Shown here piece after piece: positions 48,561-60,656 of a DNA stretch of 64,000 nucleotides. The DNA lies in the NCBI GenBank assembly GCA_965198725.1, contig CBDAPX010000001.1, positions 930,001 to 994,000 of the forward strand. Reading direction: 5' to 3'. Made by a program: the position numbers and the translations under genes. Each line of letters opens with the position of its first letter. The stretch's first letter is position 1. The notes below the pieces were generated by a model that saw nothing but the letters and a program-made list of their open reading frames with translations, had not been told where the DNA came from and made no database searches. The stretch comes from CBDAPX01 sp965198725. GTDB taxonomy: Bacteria; Pseudomonadota; Alphaproteobacteria; Rhodobacterales; Rhodobacteraceae.

Positions 48561-49322
48561 ATGTTCGATCAAAACTGGCAGGCCATTGTCCTGCGTTCCT
48601 ATACCGCTTGGGCGTTCTACATCCTTGCGGCGATCACCCTTGCGCCAGACATCATCTACCTGGTGGCTGAGCGTGACACCAACCCGGCTGTCTGGTCGGC
48701 CCTGCAAATCTGGGTCATTGTTTTGGGCATTCTGGGCCGTCTGGTTTTGCAACCCCATGAAGGGGCTTTGCGGCGGCGGCTTATTCTGGGCGTCGTGGTG
48801 ATCGGCACAATCCTTGTTGCGGCGCAGGCGATGGCGCAGACTACGGAACGGGCCACGATGCGTGTCTTGGTGCCGCTGGTCATCAAGTGGGAAGGCGAAC
48901 ACCGATGCTCTGATGCCCGTCACCTGCATTGCGCTTATCGTGACATCGTGGGGGTGCCGACGCTCTGCTATGGCGAAACGCTGGGCGTTCGCATGGGGGA
49001 TCGGGCAACCGATGCGGAATGCCGTGATGAGTTGGAACACCGTTTGACTGATGATTTCCGCGACGGCCTGCATCGGTATTTCAGTGACACCACGCGCGGA
49101 ACCCGGCTGACACCGCATCGGGACGCCGCCTATGTCTCGCTAGCCTACAACGTGGGCATTCGGGGTGCTGGCCGCTCCACCGCTACGCGCCGTCTGAATG
49201 CCGGCGACATCGCAGGTGGCTGTGCGGCTTTGGGATGGTGGAACAAGGCCGGTGGCCGGGTTGTGCGGGGGCTGGTGAATCGACGCGCTGAAGAAACTGC
49301 GCTTTGCCTTCGGGGCCTGTGA
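48561..49322 (+). CDS. Membrane-anchored lysozyme (GH24 endolysin with N-terminal transmembrane domain)
   Basis: The 253-residue protein has about 95 residues with three hydrophobic segments (AWAFYILAAITLAPDIIYLV, SALQIWVIVLGILGRLVL and LILGVVVIGTILVAAQAMA), then a GH24 lysozyme domain. The E-8x-D-5x-T catalytic pattern is present in KWEGEHRCSDARHLHCAYRD and IVGVPTLCYGET. The last hydrophobic segment ends in AMA, a possible signal-peptidase site, so the lysozyme could be released. The lysozyme part has the usual RAEETALCLRGL ending. GGAGAACTGAC precedes the ATG. It overlaps the spanin gene by 4 nt (GTGA). Confidence 0.88.
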   Translation: MFDQNWQAIVLRSYTAWAFYILAAITLAPDIIYLVAERDTNPAVWSALQIWVIVLGILGRLVLQPHEGALRRRLILGVVVIGTILVAAQAMAQTTERATMRVLVPLVIKWEGEHRCSDARHLHCAYRDIVGVPTLCYGETLGVRMGDRATDAECRDELEHRLTDDFRDGLHRYFSDTTRGTRLTPHRDAAYVSLAYNVGIRGAGRSTATRRLNAGDIAGGCAALGWWNKAGGRVVRGLVNRRAEETALCLRGL

Positions 49323-49672
49323 GCGTGTGGGCGCTTGGCTGGCGGCTGCTGTCCAGCCGCGTTGGTCTGGCGGTGGTGCTGTGTGCGGCGCTGTGGGGGC
49401 ACACCTATGACAAACGCCAAGCGATTCGCGCCGCCCGTGAGGGGTTTGTGCAGCAGTTTGAATTAACCGCTGCACAGGCCGAGTTAGAGGCGCTGCGCGG
49501 GCGCATGGCTGCAGCGCAAGAGGCAAATCGCGCATTGCAAGAAAAGGTCCAGGTGGCCGAGGGCGAGGCGCTACGTTTTGCCGCTGAATTGGAGGCGTTC
49601 GAGCGTGAAACACAAATCAATCCTGATGGCGTGGTGGATTCCGATCTTTTGCGCCGCCTGCGCTCAAACTGA
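49319..49672 (+). CDS. Rz-like inner-membrane spanin (i-spanin)
   Basis: A 117-residue protein starting at GTG 49319 (MSVWALGWRLLSSRVGLAVV) with one N-terminal transmembrane helix and a long periplasmic coiled coil (LEALRGRMAAAQEANRALQE). This is the Rz topology. The GTG overlaps the lysozyme stop codon. It contains the start of the o-spanin gene in another frame. Confidence 0.8.
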   Translation: MSVWALGWRLLSSRVGLAVVLCAALWGHTYDKRQAIRAAREGFVQQFELTAAQAELEALRGRMAAAQEANRALQEKVQVAEGEALRFAAELEAFERETQINPDGVVDSDLLRRLRSN

Positions 49673-49910
49673 CGGGGAGCGCATCGCACAGGCCGGTGAG
49701 GCCTTGGGTAATGCTCGCGCTGCTGCGGTGTGGCCCGAGTATCCTGGTGATTGCCGTCGCACATCGCGTGGCGGGATTTCTGAGGGGGATCGCTTGGATA
49801 TGGCTGTGTTGAAGCTGGATCAGGCTCTGGCACGCCAGAATGCGCGGACTGAGCGCTGCGCGGACTGGTATGATCAGCAGCGCGACCTTGCGGCGGGGAG
49901 TAGTGAATGA
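49605..49910 (+). CDS. Rz1-like outer-membrane lipoprotein spanin (o-spanin), overlapping
   Basis: A frame starting GTG at 49605 (MKHKSILMAWWIPIFCAACA) has a signal peptide and a lipobox-like FCAAC, after which the mature chain begins with Cys. GGAGG stands 9 nt before the GTG. The start lies inside the Rz gene, the classic nested arrangement. The mature part (about 80 residues; MAVLKLDQALARQNARTERC) is longer than lambda Rz1. Together with Rz it disrupts the outer membrane at lysis. Confidence 0.7.
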   Translation: MKHKSILMAWWIPIFCAACAQTDGERIAQAGEALGNARAAAVWPEYPGDCRRTSRGGISEGDRLDMAVLKLDQALARQNARTERCADWYDQQRDLAAGSSE

Positions 49911-50368
49911 TCACGCTTGCGTTCTACAAAGGTTGGCGATTGCGGCCCTCCTATCTGATCCAGGATGGTGCAATCCGCTTGGTGACGTGGAGCCGCTACA
50001 GCCATGTGGAGTTCATCGCAGGGCGGGCCGAGCTTGGCGGCACATATGAATGCTGGTCATCCTCGGCCCGCCGTGGCGGTGTGTCGCCCGCGCAGATCAC
50101 GCTGAACCCTAATCGTTGGGATTTGGTTTACCTGGACCGCGATCCAGAGCCTGGTTTGCGCCGGTTCGCGCAGATTGAGGGTGCGCCCTATGATTGGTTC
50201 GGGGCACTGTTCTCTGCCCTGCCATTTGGCCCTGTGAACAACCCCGAGGCTTGGTTCTGCTCTGAGGCTTGCGCCTATGCAGTCACCGGCCACCGCGATA
50301 CGCCAAGCCCAGGCGAACACGCCCGCTCGCTCGGCGTGCCATTTCAGAAGGTATCCACCAATGTATGA
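49907..50368 (+). CDS. YiiX/NlpC-P60-like papain-fold enzyme
   Basis: The 153-residue protein has SRYSHVEFIAGRAELGGTYE with the His, YECWSSSARRGGVSPAQIT, and PEAWFCSEACAYAVTG with the candidate nucleophilic Cys. This His-before-Cys order is that of the permuted papain-fold (YiiX/LRAT-like) group. It may cleave cell-wall peptides or acyl bonds. It follows the spanins by a 4-nt overlap, so it is expressed late. The tail module lacks its usual peptidase, so this could be the displaced one. Confidence 0.75.
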   Translation: MITLAFYKGWRLRPSYLIQDGAIRLVTWSRYSHVEFIAGRAELGGTYECWSSSARRGGVSPAQITLNPNRWDLVYLDRDPEPGLRRFAQIEGAPYDWFGALFSALPFGPVNNPEAWFCSEACAYAVTGHRDTPSPGEHARSLGVPFQKVSTNV

Positions 50369-50720
50369 ATATCACGCGCGGTTGATGGTCCGTTCAAATG
50401 GCCGTCACCCGATCTATGACGGCGATACGGTCTGGCTTGAGGTTGATCTGGGCTTTGGGCATTCGTTCCGCCTTGGCCCGTGCCGCCTCTTTGGGATCGA
50501 TGCGCCCGAGGTGAATCGGCGTACCAGCCGTGAGGCGGGTTTGGCCGCGCGTGACTTTCTGCGCTCAAAACTGGTCGATCTGGAATGGTTTTGCGTGCAG
50601 ACTGAGAAAGATGAAAAGGGCAAGTATGGCCGCTACCTGGTTCGCATCTACCTGCCAGATGGCACTTGCTTGAATGATGTGATGGTGGCCACCGGCCATG
50701 CAATCGCTAAGAGCTATTGA
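50361..50720 (+). CDS. Staphylococcal-nuclease-family (thermonuclease) protein
   Basis: The 119-residue protein has the SNase core: IYDGDTVWLEVDL, RLFGIDAPEVNRRTSREAG with the Asp and Arg, and TEKDEKGKYGRYLVRIYLPD with the second catalytic Glu/Arg. There is no signal peptide, so it acts in the cytoplasm or is released at lysis. It starts 8 nt before the end of the preceding gene and is the last phage gene before attR. It may destroy host or competitor DNA. Confidence 0.9.
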   Translation: MYEYHARLMVRSNGRHPIYDGDTVWLEVDLGFGHSFRLGPCRLFGIDAPEVNRRTSREAGLAARDFLRSKLVDLEWFCVQTEKDEKGKYGRYLVRIYLPDGTCLNDVMVATGHAIAKSY

Positions 50721-50736
50721 GACATTTTTCAGATCG

Positions 50737-50756
50737 GATACGAATATATTACGAAC
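50737..50756. promoter_or_regulatory. Right arm-type integrase site candidates
   Basis: GATACGAAT (50737-50745) and ATTACGAAC (50748-50756) repeat the sequences found at 12482-12501 beside int. Their presence near both ends of the prophage and nowhere obvious between suggests integrase or Xis arm sites on attP. Confidence 0.45.
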
Positions 50757-50789
50757 ACATCCGCCAAGTATCTGATTTTATTGAAAAAG

Positions 50790-50876
50790 TGGTGCCCAGG
50801 AGAGGACTCGAACCCCCACGTCCATACGGACACTAGCACCTGAAGCTAGCGCGTCTACCAATTCCGCCACCTGGGC
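50790..50876 (-). tRNA. tRNA-Leu (CAG anticodon)
   Basis: The leftward sequence GCCCAGGTGGCGGAATTGGT starts a class II tRNA. The acceptor stem GCCCAGG pairs with CCTGGGC, the anticodon loop is TTCAGGT (anticodon CAG, reading CUG), a long variable arm (GTGTCCGTATGGAC) is present, and the T-loop is GGTTCGAGTCC. CCA is encoded at 50790-50792, on the phage side of the attachment core. The gene is intact after integration. Confidence 0.97.
50793..50803. other. attR core (3' end of tRNA-Leu)
   Basis: TGCCCAGGAGA is shared exactly with 12351-12361. In the tRNA it covers the discriminator base, the 3' acceptor strand and part of the T-arm, a typical site for tyrosine-recombinase integration. Confidence 0.8.
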
Positions 50877-50893
50877 TGGTGTCGTGGAGAGGG

Positions 50894-50922
50894 CGTCTAC
50901 GCCGCTCTGCGCGGGGTGTCAA
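50894..50922 (-). promoter_or_regulatory. tRNA-Leu promoter
   Basis: Read leftward, TTGACA (50922-50917) is followed after 17 bp by TAGACG (50899-50894), about 18 nt before the tRNA 5' end. A consensus -35 with a poor -10 is common for stable-RNA promoters of alphaproteobacteria. Confidence 0.55.
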
Positions 50923-51064
50923 ACAGATTCGTGCGTTTATTCTGACGGAAATACCGATTGTTTGACGGCCTTGTTGTCAGCCCGATTTGCGCGGCGTTTT
51001 TCCGCCTTGTTCCACTGCGGAGCGGGCTGTATCCAAGGGAGAGTTTCCAAGCCAGGAGCCCGGC

Positions 51065-52048
51065 ATGTCTCAGTTGGTCACGATCTATGGTGGATCCGGT
51101 TTTATCGGCCGTTACGTCGCGCGACGGATGGCAAAGCTGGGGTGGCGCGTGCGAGTCGCGGTGCGGTTTCCAAACGAAGCGCTTTTCGTGAAGCCCTATG
51201 GGGCCGTCGGTCAGGTTGAGCCGCTGTTTTGCAACATTCGGGATGACAACTCGGTCGCCGCGGCGATGCAAGGCGCGGATGCGGTCGTCAATTGCGTGGG
51301 CATCTTGGCCGAGAGCGGCAAGAACAGCTTTGACAGCATCCAATACGAAGGCGCGGAACGGATCGCCCGGCTTGCCGCAGAAAACAGTATTGGCACAATG
51401 GTCCATGTTTCAGCGGTCGGCGCGGACGCTGAGGCTGCTAGTGACTACGCCAAGACCAAGGCCTTGGGTGAAGCAGGCGTTTTGGAACATATGCCAGACG
51501 CCGTCATCCTGCGCCCATCCATTGTCTTCGGCCCTGAAGACCAGTTTTTTAATCGATTTGCGGGTATGGCGCGCATGGGTCCGATGCTGCCCGTGGTCGG
51601 CGCCGATACTTTGTTTCAACCGGTTCACGTGGATGATGTTGCGCAAGCCATTGTCAAAGGGATCACTGGGGATGCCGCGCCGGGCGTTTACGAATTGGGC
51701 GGTCCCGATGTCGCCAGTTTTCGGGATTTGATGACACAGATGCTGCAAGTTATTCGACGCCGTCGGATCATCATAAATATCCCGTTCTTTGCCGCACGTT
51801 TAATGGCCTTCGGCTTTGATATGCTGCAGACCGCCAGCTTTGGGGTTATCAAAAACGGGATGTTGACCCGCGATCAGGTCAAAAACCTGGCCAAGGACAA
51901 TGTGGTGTCAGACGACGCCAAAGGATTTGCCCAGCTTGGCATCGAGCCGGTGGATATGGAGTCGATCTTGCCGGAATATCTTTGGCGCTTCCGCCCGTCC
52001 GGGCAGTACACCGCGATCAAGGAATCCGCGGAAAACCTGCGGTCTTAA
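51065..52048 (+). CDS. NAD(P)-dependent epimerase, complex I NDUFA9-like protein
   Basis: The 327-residue protein begins MSQLVTIYGGSGFIGRYVAR with the GxxGxxG Rossmann motif, and has AVVNCVGILAESGKNSFDSI and VHVSAVGADAEAASDYAKTK, typical of NDUFA9-like atypical SDRs. ILRPSIVFGPEDQFFNRFAG is also characteristic. In alphaproteobacteria it is thought to associate with NADH dehydrogenase. It overlaps the convergent uppP gene by 4 nt. CAAGGGAGAG is upstream. Confidence 0.9.
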   Translation: MSQLVTIYGGSGFIGRYVARRMAKLGWRVRVAVRFPNEALFVKPYGAVGQVEPLFCNIRDDNSVAAAMQGADAVVNCVGILAESGKNSFDSIQYEGAERIARLAAENSIGTMVHVSAVGADAEAASDYAKTKALGEAGVLEHMPDAVILRPSIVFGPEDQFFNRFAGMARMGPMLPVVGADTLFQPVHVDDVAQAIVKGITGDAAPGVYELGGPDVASFRDLMTQMLQVIRRRRIIINIPFFAARLMAFGFDMLQTASFGVIKNGMLTRDQVKNLAKDNVVSDDAKGFAQLGIEPVDMESILPEYLWRFRPSGQYTAIKESAENLRS

Positions 52049-52854
52049 GCGTAGGCGTAAGCGTAGATCAAAAGCACGACCCCAAGGATCACCCGATAGA
52101 TCACGAACGGAGTATAGCTGACGCTGCGCAGCAGACGCATCAGCAATGACAGCGCCAACAGCGCCGAGATAAAGGCCAGAAAAGCCGCGATGGCAACGCT
52201 GCGCGTCATGGCCGCATCACCTGCAGCTGCAACGTCCAAACTGAGCAGCAACCCCGACGCGGCAATGGTTGGAATAGACATCAGCATCGCAAGACGCGCA
52301 GCCGATTGACGGTCATAACCCAATTGGCGCGCGCCGGTAATCGTGATCCCGGACCGGGATGTTCCGGGGATCAAGGCAACCGCCTGCCAAAGCCCCATAA
52401 TGATCGCATGGCGCCAATTCCAATCCGCAGTTTCGAGCCGGTTGCCGCCTGTCTGATCAGCCCAGTACAAAACGATACCAAAGATCAGCATGGTCCAGCC
52501 GATCACCGCCACAGACCGCAGCATTTCCGCCAAGCCCGTGATGTGCAGAAGAAAGCCAGCGATTATGACGGGAATCGTTGCGATGATCAGGTTCAAGGCC
52601 AACCGTGCACCGGGCGTGTCGACCCGCCCCTGCACCAACCGGCCAAGGCCCAAAATTGATGCCTGCACGTCGGACCAGAAATAAAGAACGACGGCGAACA
52701 GGGTTCCAACATGAACGGCGACATCTATGACCACGCCTTGGTCATCCAGTGATGTCAATTCTGGCAATAGAACGAGGTGACCCGAAGAGGAAACCGGCAA
52801 AAACTCGGTCAAACCCTGAATCAAAGCAATAACAATGAGTTGGAAAAGGGTCAT
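52045..52854 (-). CDS. uppP: Undecaprenyl-diphosphatase UppP/BacA
   Basis: The 269-residue polytopic membrane protein has the two BacA signatures: LTEFLPVSSSGHLVLLPEL and LIPGTSRSGITITGARQLG. It dephosphorylates undecaprenyl pyrophosphate to recycle the lipid carrier for peptidoglycan, and gives bacitracin resistance. Seven or eight hydrophobic segments fit the family. The 227-bp space to gltD holds the divergent promoters. Confidence 0.96.
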   Translation of the reverse strand: MTLFQLIVIALIQGLTEFLPVSSSGHLVLLPELTSLDDQGVVIDVAVHVGTLFAVVLYFWSDVQASILGLGRLVQGRVDTPGARLALNLIIATIPVIIAGFLLHITGLAEMLRSVAVIGWTMLIFGIVLYWADQTGGNRLETADWNWRHAIIMGLWQAVALIPGTSRSGITITGARQLGYDRQSAARLAMLMSIPTIAASGLLLSLDVAAAGDAAMTRSVAIAAFLAFISALLALSLLMRLLRSVSYTPFVIYRVILGVVLLIYAYAYA

Positions 52855-53003
52855 CTGTCGCGAATCAATCTTTAAGAGGCCCGTTTTTCATTGCACAAAT
52901 GACCACATATCAAAAGGAAGTTGCAGTTAGGTCCGGTTTGAAACCTAAATTTTGACCGATTTCGGCATCAACCATCCTGTTTTCCGGGCATCTTCCATAT
53001 TTA

Positions 53004-53022
53004 AGTCATCAGTTATGACTTT
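53004..53022 (+). promoter_or_regulatory. Inverted repeat upstream of gltD
   Basis: AAGTCAT (53004-53010) and ATGACTT (53016-53022) form a 7-bp palindrome with a 5-nt loop, followed by TTATT. It lies 60 bp before the gltD start. It could be an operator, or a short attenuator-like hairpin; nothing more is visible in the AT-rich gap. Confidence 0.35.
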
Positions 53023-53081
53023 TATTCCCTGCTGACTTTTCATAAAGAGGCGCGGCAGACGACACTCAGGGAGTTAAGCTC

Positions 53082-54515
53082 GTGGCCAAGCAACCGATGC
53101 TGAAATTTGTGCAGATCGAACGGGACATGCCTGAAAAGCGCGACGCGTTGGAGCGGAAAGAAGACTTTCGCGAAATCTATGCCGAATACGCACATGCAAA
53201 AGCCGAAGAGCAATCCAGCCGCTGCAGCCAGTGTGGTGTGCCCTATTGTCAAAGCCATTGTCCGTTGCACAACAACATCCCGGACTGGCTGCGCCTGACG
53301 GCGACCGGACGGCTGCAAGAAGCCTATGAGGTGAGCCAGGCGACCAACACCTTCCCGGAAATCTGTGGCCGCATCTGCCCGCAGGACCGTTTGTGCGAGG
53401 GCAACTGCGTCATTGAACAATCCGGCCACGGCACTGTCACCATCGGATCCGTTGAGAAATATATTACCGACACCGCCTGGGAACAAGGTTGGGTTCAGCC
53501 GATCACGCCGGCAACCGAACGGTCCGAAAGCGTCGGCATTATTGGCGCCGGCCCCGGTGGTTTGGCGGCCGCGGACTTCCTTCGCAGTGCAGGCGTACAA
53601 GTCACCGTTTACGACCGTTATGACCGTGCCGGCGGCTTGCTGACCTATGGCATCCCGGGCTTCAAGCTGGAAAAAGACGTGGTCGTGCGCCGCAACGAAC
53701 AGCTGGCCGCAGGCGGTGTAGAGTTCAAACTGAACTGCAACGTGGGCGAAGACATCAGCTTTGCCGACATTCGCGAGGCGCATGACGCCGTGATCATCGC
53801 CACCGGCGTTTATAAGTCGCGCGACCTGCAAATGCCCGGCAGCGGGACAGATGGCATTGTCCGCGCCATTGATTTCTTGACGGCGTCCAACCGCAAGAGT
53901 TTTGGCGACGCCGTACCCGAATTTGACAGCGGTGAGCTGAATGCCGAAGGCAAACGCGTGGTGGTGATCGGCGGTGGTGATACCGCGATGGACTGTGTCA
54001 GAACGTCCATCCGCCAAGGGGCCGCTTCAGTCGCCTGCCTTTACCGTCGCGACAAGGCAAACATGCCGGGTTCTCAGCGCGAGGTACAAAACGCCGAAGA
54101 AGAAGGCGTGAACTTTGAATGGCTGAGCGCGCCCAAAGGGTTCACTGGCGAAGACAAAGTCAACGGTGTGATGGTCCAGAAAATGCGCCTTGGCGCGCCG
54201 GATGCCACCGGTCGCCAAGCCCCCGAAGTGATCGAGGGCGCCGATTATGTCGAAGAGGCGGATCTGGTCATCAAGGCGTTGGGTTTTGAACCCGAGGATT
54301 TGCCGCAGCTTTGGAACACACCCGGGTTGGAAGTGACCCGCTGGGGCACCATCAAAGCGCAATTCACGACCGGGGCAACGGAACTGGACGGTGTTTACGC
54401 TGTCGGTGACATCGTGCGCGGCGCGTCCCTGGTTGTATGGGCCATTCGGGACGGGCGTGATTGCGCTACAGCGATTTTGGACACCTTCAACGCTCAGGCG
54501 ATCGCGGCGGAATAA
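53082..54515 (+). CDS. gltD: Glutamate synthase (NADPH) small subunit
   Basis: The 477-residue protein has the N-terminal Fe-S domain cysteines (CSQCGVPYCQSHCPLHNN and CGRICPQDRLCEGNC), an FAD site GIIGAGPGGLAAADFLRSAG near residue 150, and an NADPH site VVVIGGGDTAMDCVRTSIRQ near 285. It passes electrons from NADPH to the large subunit for glutamate synthesis from glutamine and 2-oxoglutarate. The GTG at 53082 (MAKQPMLKFV) has CAGGGAG upstream. It precedes the GFA genes and gltB in one unit. Confidence 0.95.
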   Translation: MAKQPMLKFVQIERDMPEKRDALERKEDFREIYAEYAHAKAEEQSSRCSQCGVPYCQSHCPLHNNIPDWLRLTATGRLQEAYEVSQATNTFPEICGRICPQDRLCEGNCVIEQSGHGTVTIGSVEKYITDTAWEQGWVQPITPATERSESVGIIGAGPGGLAAADFLRSAGVQVTVYDRYDRAGGLLTYGIPGFKLEKDVVVRRNEQLAAGGVEFKLNCNVGEDISFADIREAHDAVIIATGVYKSRDLQMPGSGTDGIVRAIDFLTASNRKSFGDAVPEFDSGELNAEGKRVVVIGGGDTAMDCVRTSIRQGAASVACLYRRDKANMPGSQREVQNAEEEGVNFEWLSAPKGFTGEDKVNGVMVQKMRLGAPDATGRQAPEVIEGADYVEEADLVIKALGFEPEDLPQLWNTPGLEVTRWGTIKAQFTTGATELDGVYAVGDIVRGASLVVWAIRDGRDCATAILDTFNAQAIAAE

Positions 54516-54534
54516 CCCGCCCAAGGAATCAGAC

Positions 54535-54972
54535 ATGTCGGACGCAATCGAACCAAGGCAGATCAATGGTCGCTGTTTGTGTGGCGCCGTCACCGTGACG
54601 GCGACCGTGTCCAAACCGATGATGCGCGCCTGTCATTGCGACATGTGCCGCCAGCATACGAGTTCGATGTTCATGTCCCTCGCCACCGATCCTGGCAGTT
54701 TGGTCTTCACCGGACCGACCAAGTCCTTCCGGTCTTCGAATTGGGCCGAGCGCGGATTTTGCGAGGTCTGCGGATCGACGCTTTGGTATGGAACGGTGCA
54801 TGATGGTGCCCGCCATGTCGCCGCAGGCCTTTTTGAGAACGCGGCGGATGCGCCGCTCAAGCTCGAATTCTTCGCGGATATGACGCCTGCGGGCTACGCG
54901 CTGGCCGGTGACCATCGCAAGATGACAACCGAAGAAACCATTGCACTTTTTGCACCCGAGGATGACGGATGA
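54535..54972 (+). CDS. GFA-family (glutathione-dependent formaldehyde-activating enzyme-like) protein 1
   Basis: The 145-residue protein has the zinc-binding pattern of the GFA fold: GRCLCGAVTVTATVS, RACHCDMCRQHTSSMFMS and RGFCEVCGSTLWYGT. The family includes S-hydroxymethylglutathione synthase, but most members have unknown substrates. It lies 19 nt after gltD and overlaps the second GFA gene by 4 nt, so it is co-transcribed with glutamate synthase. Confidence 0.9.
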   Translation: MSDAIEPRQINGRCLCGAVTVTATVSKPMMRACHCDMCRQHTSSMFMSLATDPGSLVFTGPTKSFRSSNWAERGFCEVCGSTLWYGTVHDGARHVAAGLFENAADAPLKLEFFADMTPAGYALAGDHRKMTTEETIALFAPEDDG

Positions 54973-55453
54973 CACGGTTGACCGGCAAATGTCTGTGCGG
55001 TGCCGTACGGTTTTCGCTTCCGGGTGACCTGCCGGAGCTTGAAGCGTGCCATTGCGCCGACTGCCGGTCCTGGACCGGCGGTGGCCCGTTTCTTGGCCAT
55101 ATCGTCAGAAAAGAAGATGTCGCGTTTGTCGGTGAAGAGAACATCACCGTTTACCGCTCCTCTGAATGGGCCGAACGTGGGTTCTGCAAGATCTGTGGAA
55201 CCAACCTGTTTTACCGGATGGCAGGGATCGCCCAAAGCGCTCATGTCAGCCTGTGCCGCGGGGCCTTTGATGATCCTGATGACGCGCTGGTGGCATCGCA
55301 CATGTTTGTTGACCAGATCCCGTCCTTTTATTCCATACCGGGCGACGCCAAAGCGATGACCCAAGCCGATGCAGAACTGGCCCTAAAGGCCTTTTTAGAG
55401 AAACAACAGACGTCAGGTGCCGCCGGCACCGCAGCCGACCAAGGAGACAGCCA

Positions 55454-55457
<4 letters not shown>
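54969..55457 (+). CDS. GFA-family protein 2
   Basis: The 162-residue protein repeats the fold of its neighbour: GKCLCGAVRFSLPGD, EACHCADCRSWTGGGPFLGH and RGFCKICGTNLFYRM. The two proteins are alike in motif spacing (WAERGFC-x-x-CG in both) and probably arose by duplication. Its stop overlaps the gltB start by 4 nt. A link to glutamate or one-carbon metabolism is inferred from this coupling only. Confidence 0.9.
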
Positions 55458-59989
<4,532 letters not shown>

Positions 59990-59993
59990 AACC

Positions 59994-60020
59994 AAACCCC
60001 GGCCAATGGCCGGGGTTTTT
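59994..60020 (+). terminator. Rho-independent terminator of the glt operon
   Basis: AAACCCCGGCC (59994-60004) pairs perfectly with GGCCGGGGTTT (60008-60018) around AAT, with T-run TTTTT at 60016-60020. It starts 5 nt after the gltB stop codon. Confidence 0.95.
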
Positions 60021-60093
60021 CGTTTCCCCTCTGTCATGATCCGGTAATCTCAAGCCCCTAGGGCTGATTCCAAACGCATTGATAGGAGGTCTC

Positions 60094-60612
60094 ATGGCTG
60101 ATCTGATTGTTGTGACATTTGAAGACGAAGCCACCGGTTTTGAGCTGCGCTCGGAACTGGTGAAGCTGCAAAAGGAATACTTGCTGACGATGGAGGACGC
60201 CGTTGTCGTGACCAAGGATGAGAAAGAAAAAGTGCATCTGCATCAGGCGATGAACCTGACCGCGGCCGGTGCCGTTGGTGGCTCTTTCTGGGGCTTGTTG
60301 ATCGGGTTTTTGTTCATGAACCCGTTGCTTGGCATGGCCGTTGGCGCAGGCGCTGGTGCGATTTCCGGCAAGTTGACCGATCTGGGCATCGACGACAACT
60401 TCATGAAAGAGCTGGGCGAAAAGCTGCAACCGGGCGGATCGGCTGTGTTTGTCCTTTTGAAAGAAGTGAGAGGCGACAAGGTGCTGGATCGTTTGGAAGC
60501 ATTCCGCGCCAAGGGACATGTCCTGCAAACATCATTGAGCAAGGATAGCGAAGAAGCGTTGCGCGCTGTCATCGAAGCCCCAGAGCCCGGTGAAGACACC
60601 GCGCAAAGCTAA
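60094..60612 (+). CDS. DUF1269-family membrane protein
   Basis: The 172-residue protein begins MADLIVVTFEDEATGFELRS and has a central glycine-rich hydrophobic hairpin (GSFWGLLIGFLFMNPLLGMA, then VGAGAGAISGKLTD), with a C-terminal GSAVFVLLKEV. This is the DUF1269/YeeE-independent fold of unknown function, often stress-linked. ATAGGAGGTCTC gives an excellent ribosome-binding site for the ATG at 60094. Confidence 0.88.
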   Translation: MADLIVVTFEDEATGFELRSELVKLQKEYLLTMEDAVVVTKDEKEKVHLHQAMNLTAAGAVGGSFWGLLIGFLFMNPLLGMAVGAGAGAISGKLTDLGIDDNFMKELGEKLQPGGSAVFVLLKEVRGDKVLDRLEAFRAKGHVLQTSLSKDSEEALRAVIEAPEPGEDTAQS

Positions 60613-60626
60613 CACCGCTTTTCAGT

Positions 60627-60656
60627 CATGGCCCGGCATCCTATAGCTGGGCCATG
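60627..60656 (+). promoter_or_regulatory. Inverted repeat covering the mtgA start codon
   Basis: CATGGCCC (60627-60634) and GGGCCATG (60649-60656) are a perfect 8-bp inverted repeat. The right arm contains the mtgA ATG (60654-60656), so in mRNA the start codon would be in the stem. Low translation or a regulatory switch is possible. Confidence 0.4.

Larger units (their letters stand above)
12351..50803. mobile_element. Complete siphovirus-type prophage integrated in tRNA-Leu
   Basis: A 38.4-kb block contains, in order, integrase, excisionase-like and immunity genes, replication/early genes, HNH nuclease, terminase, portal, protease, HK97 capsid, connector, tail tube, tape measure, tail tip, fibre and lysis genes. 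It is bounded by the 11-bp repeat TGCCCAGGAGA, of which the right copy is the 3' end of tRNA-Leu. Head genes are HK97-like; tail genes follow the order of alphaproteobacterial gene transfer agents, but the presence of int, terS, lysis genes and att sites shows a true temperate phage. Confidence 0.95.

Noticed and set aside
12351..50803. Gene transfer agent cluster
   Set aside because: Tail gene order is GTA-like, but integrase, terS, att sites, lysis cassette and immunity genes show a prophage.
53040..54017. Leftward open frame of 325 codons opposite gltD
   Set aside because: Antisense to clear Fe-S and FAD motifs of gltD; no family likeness.
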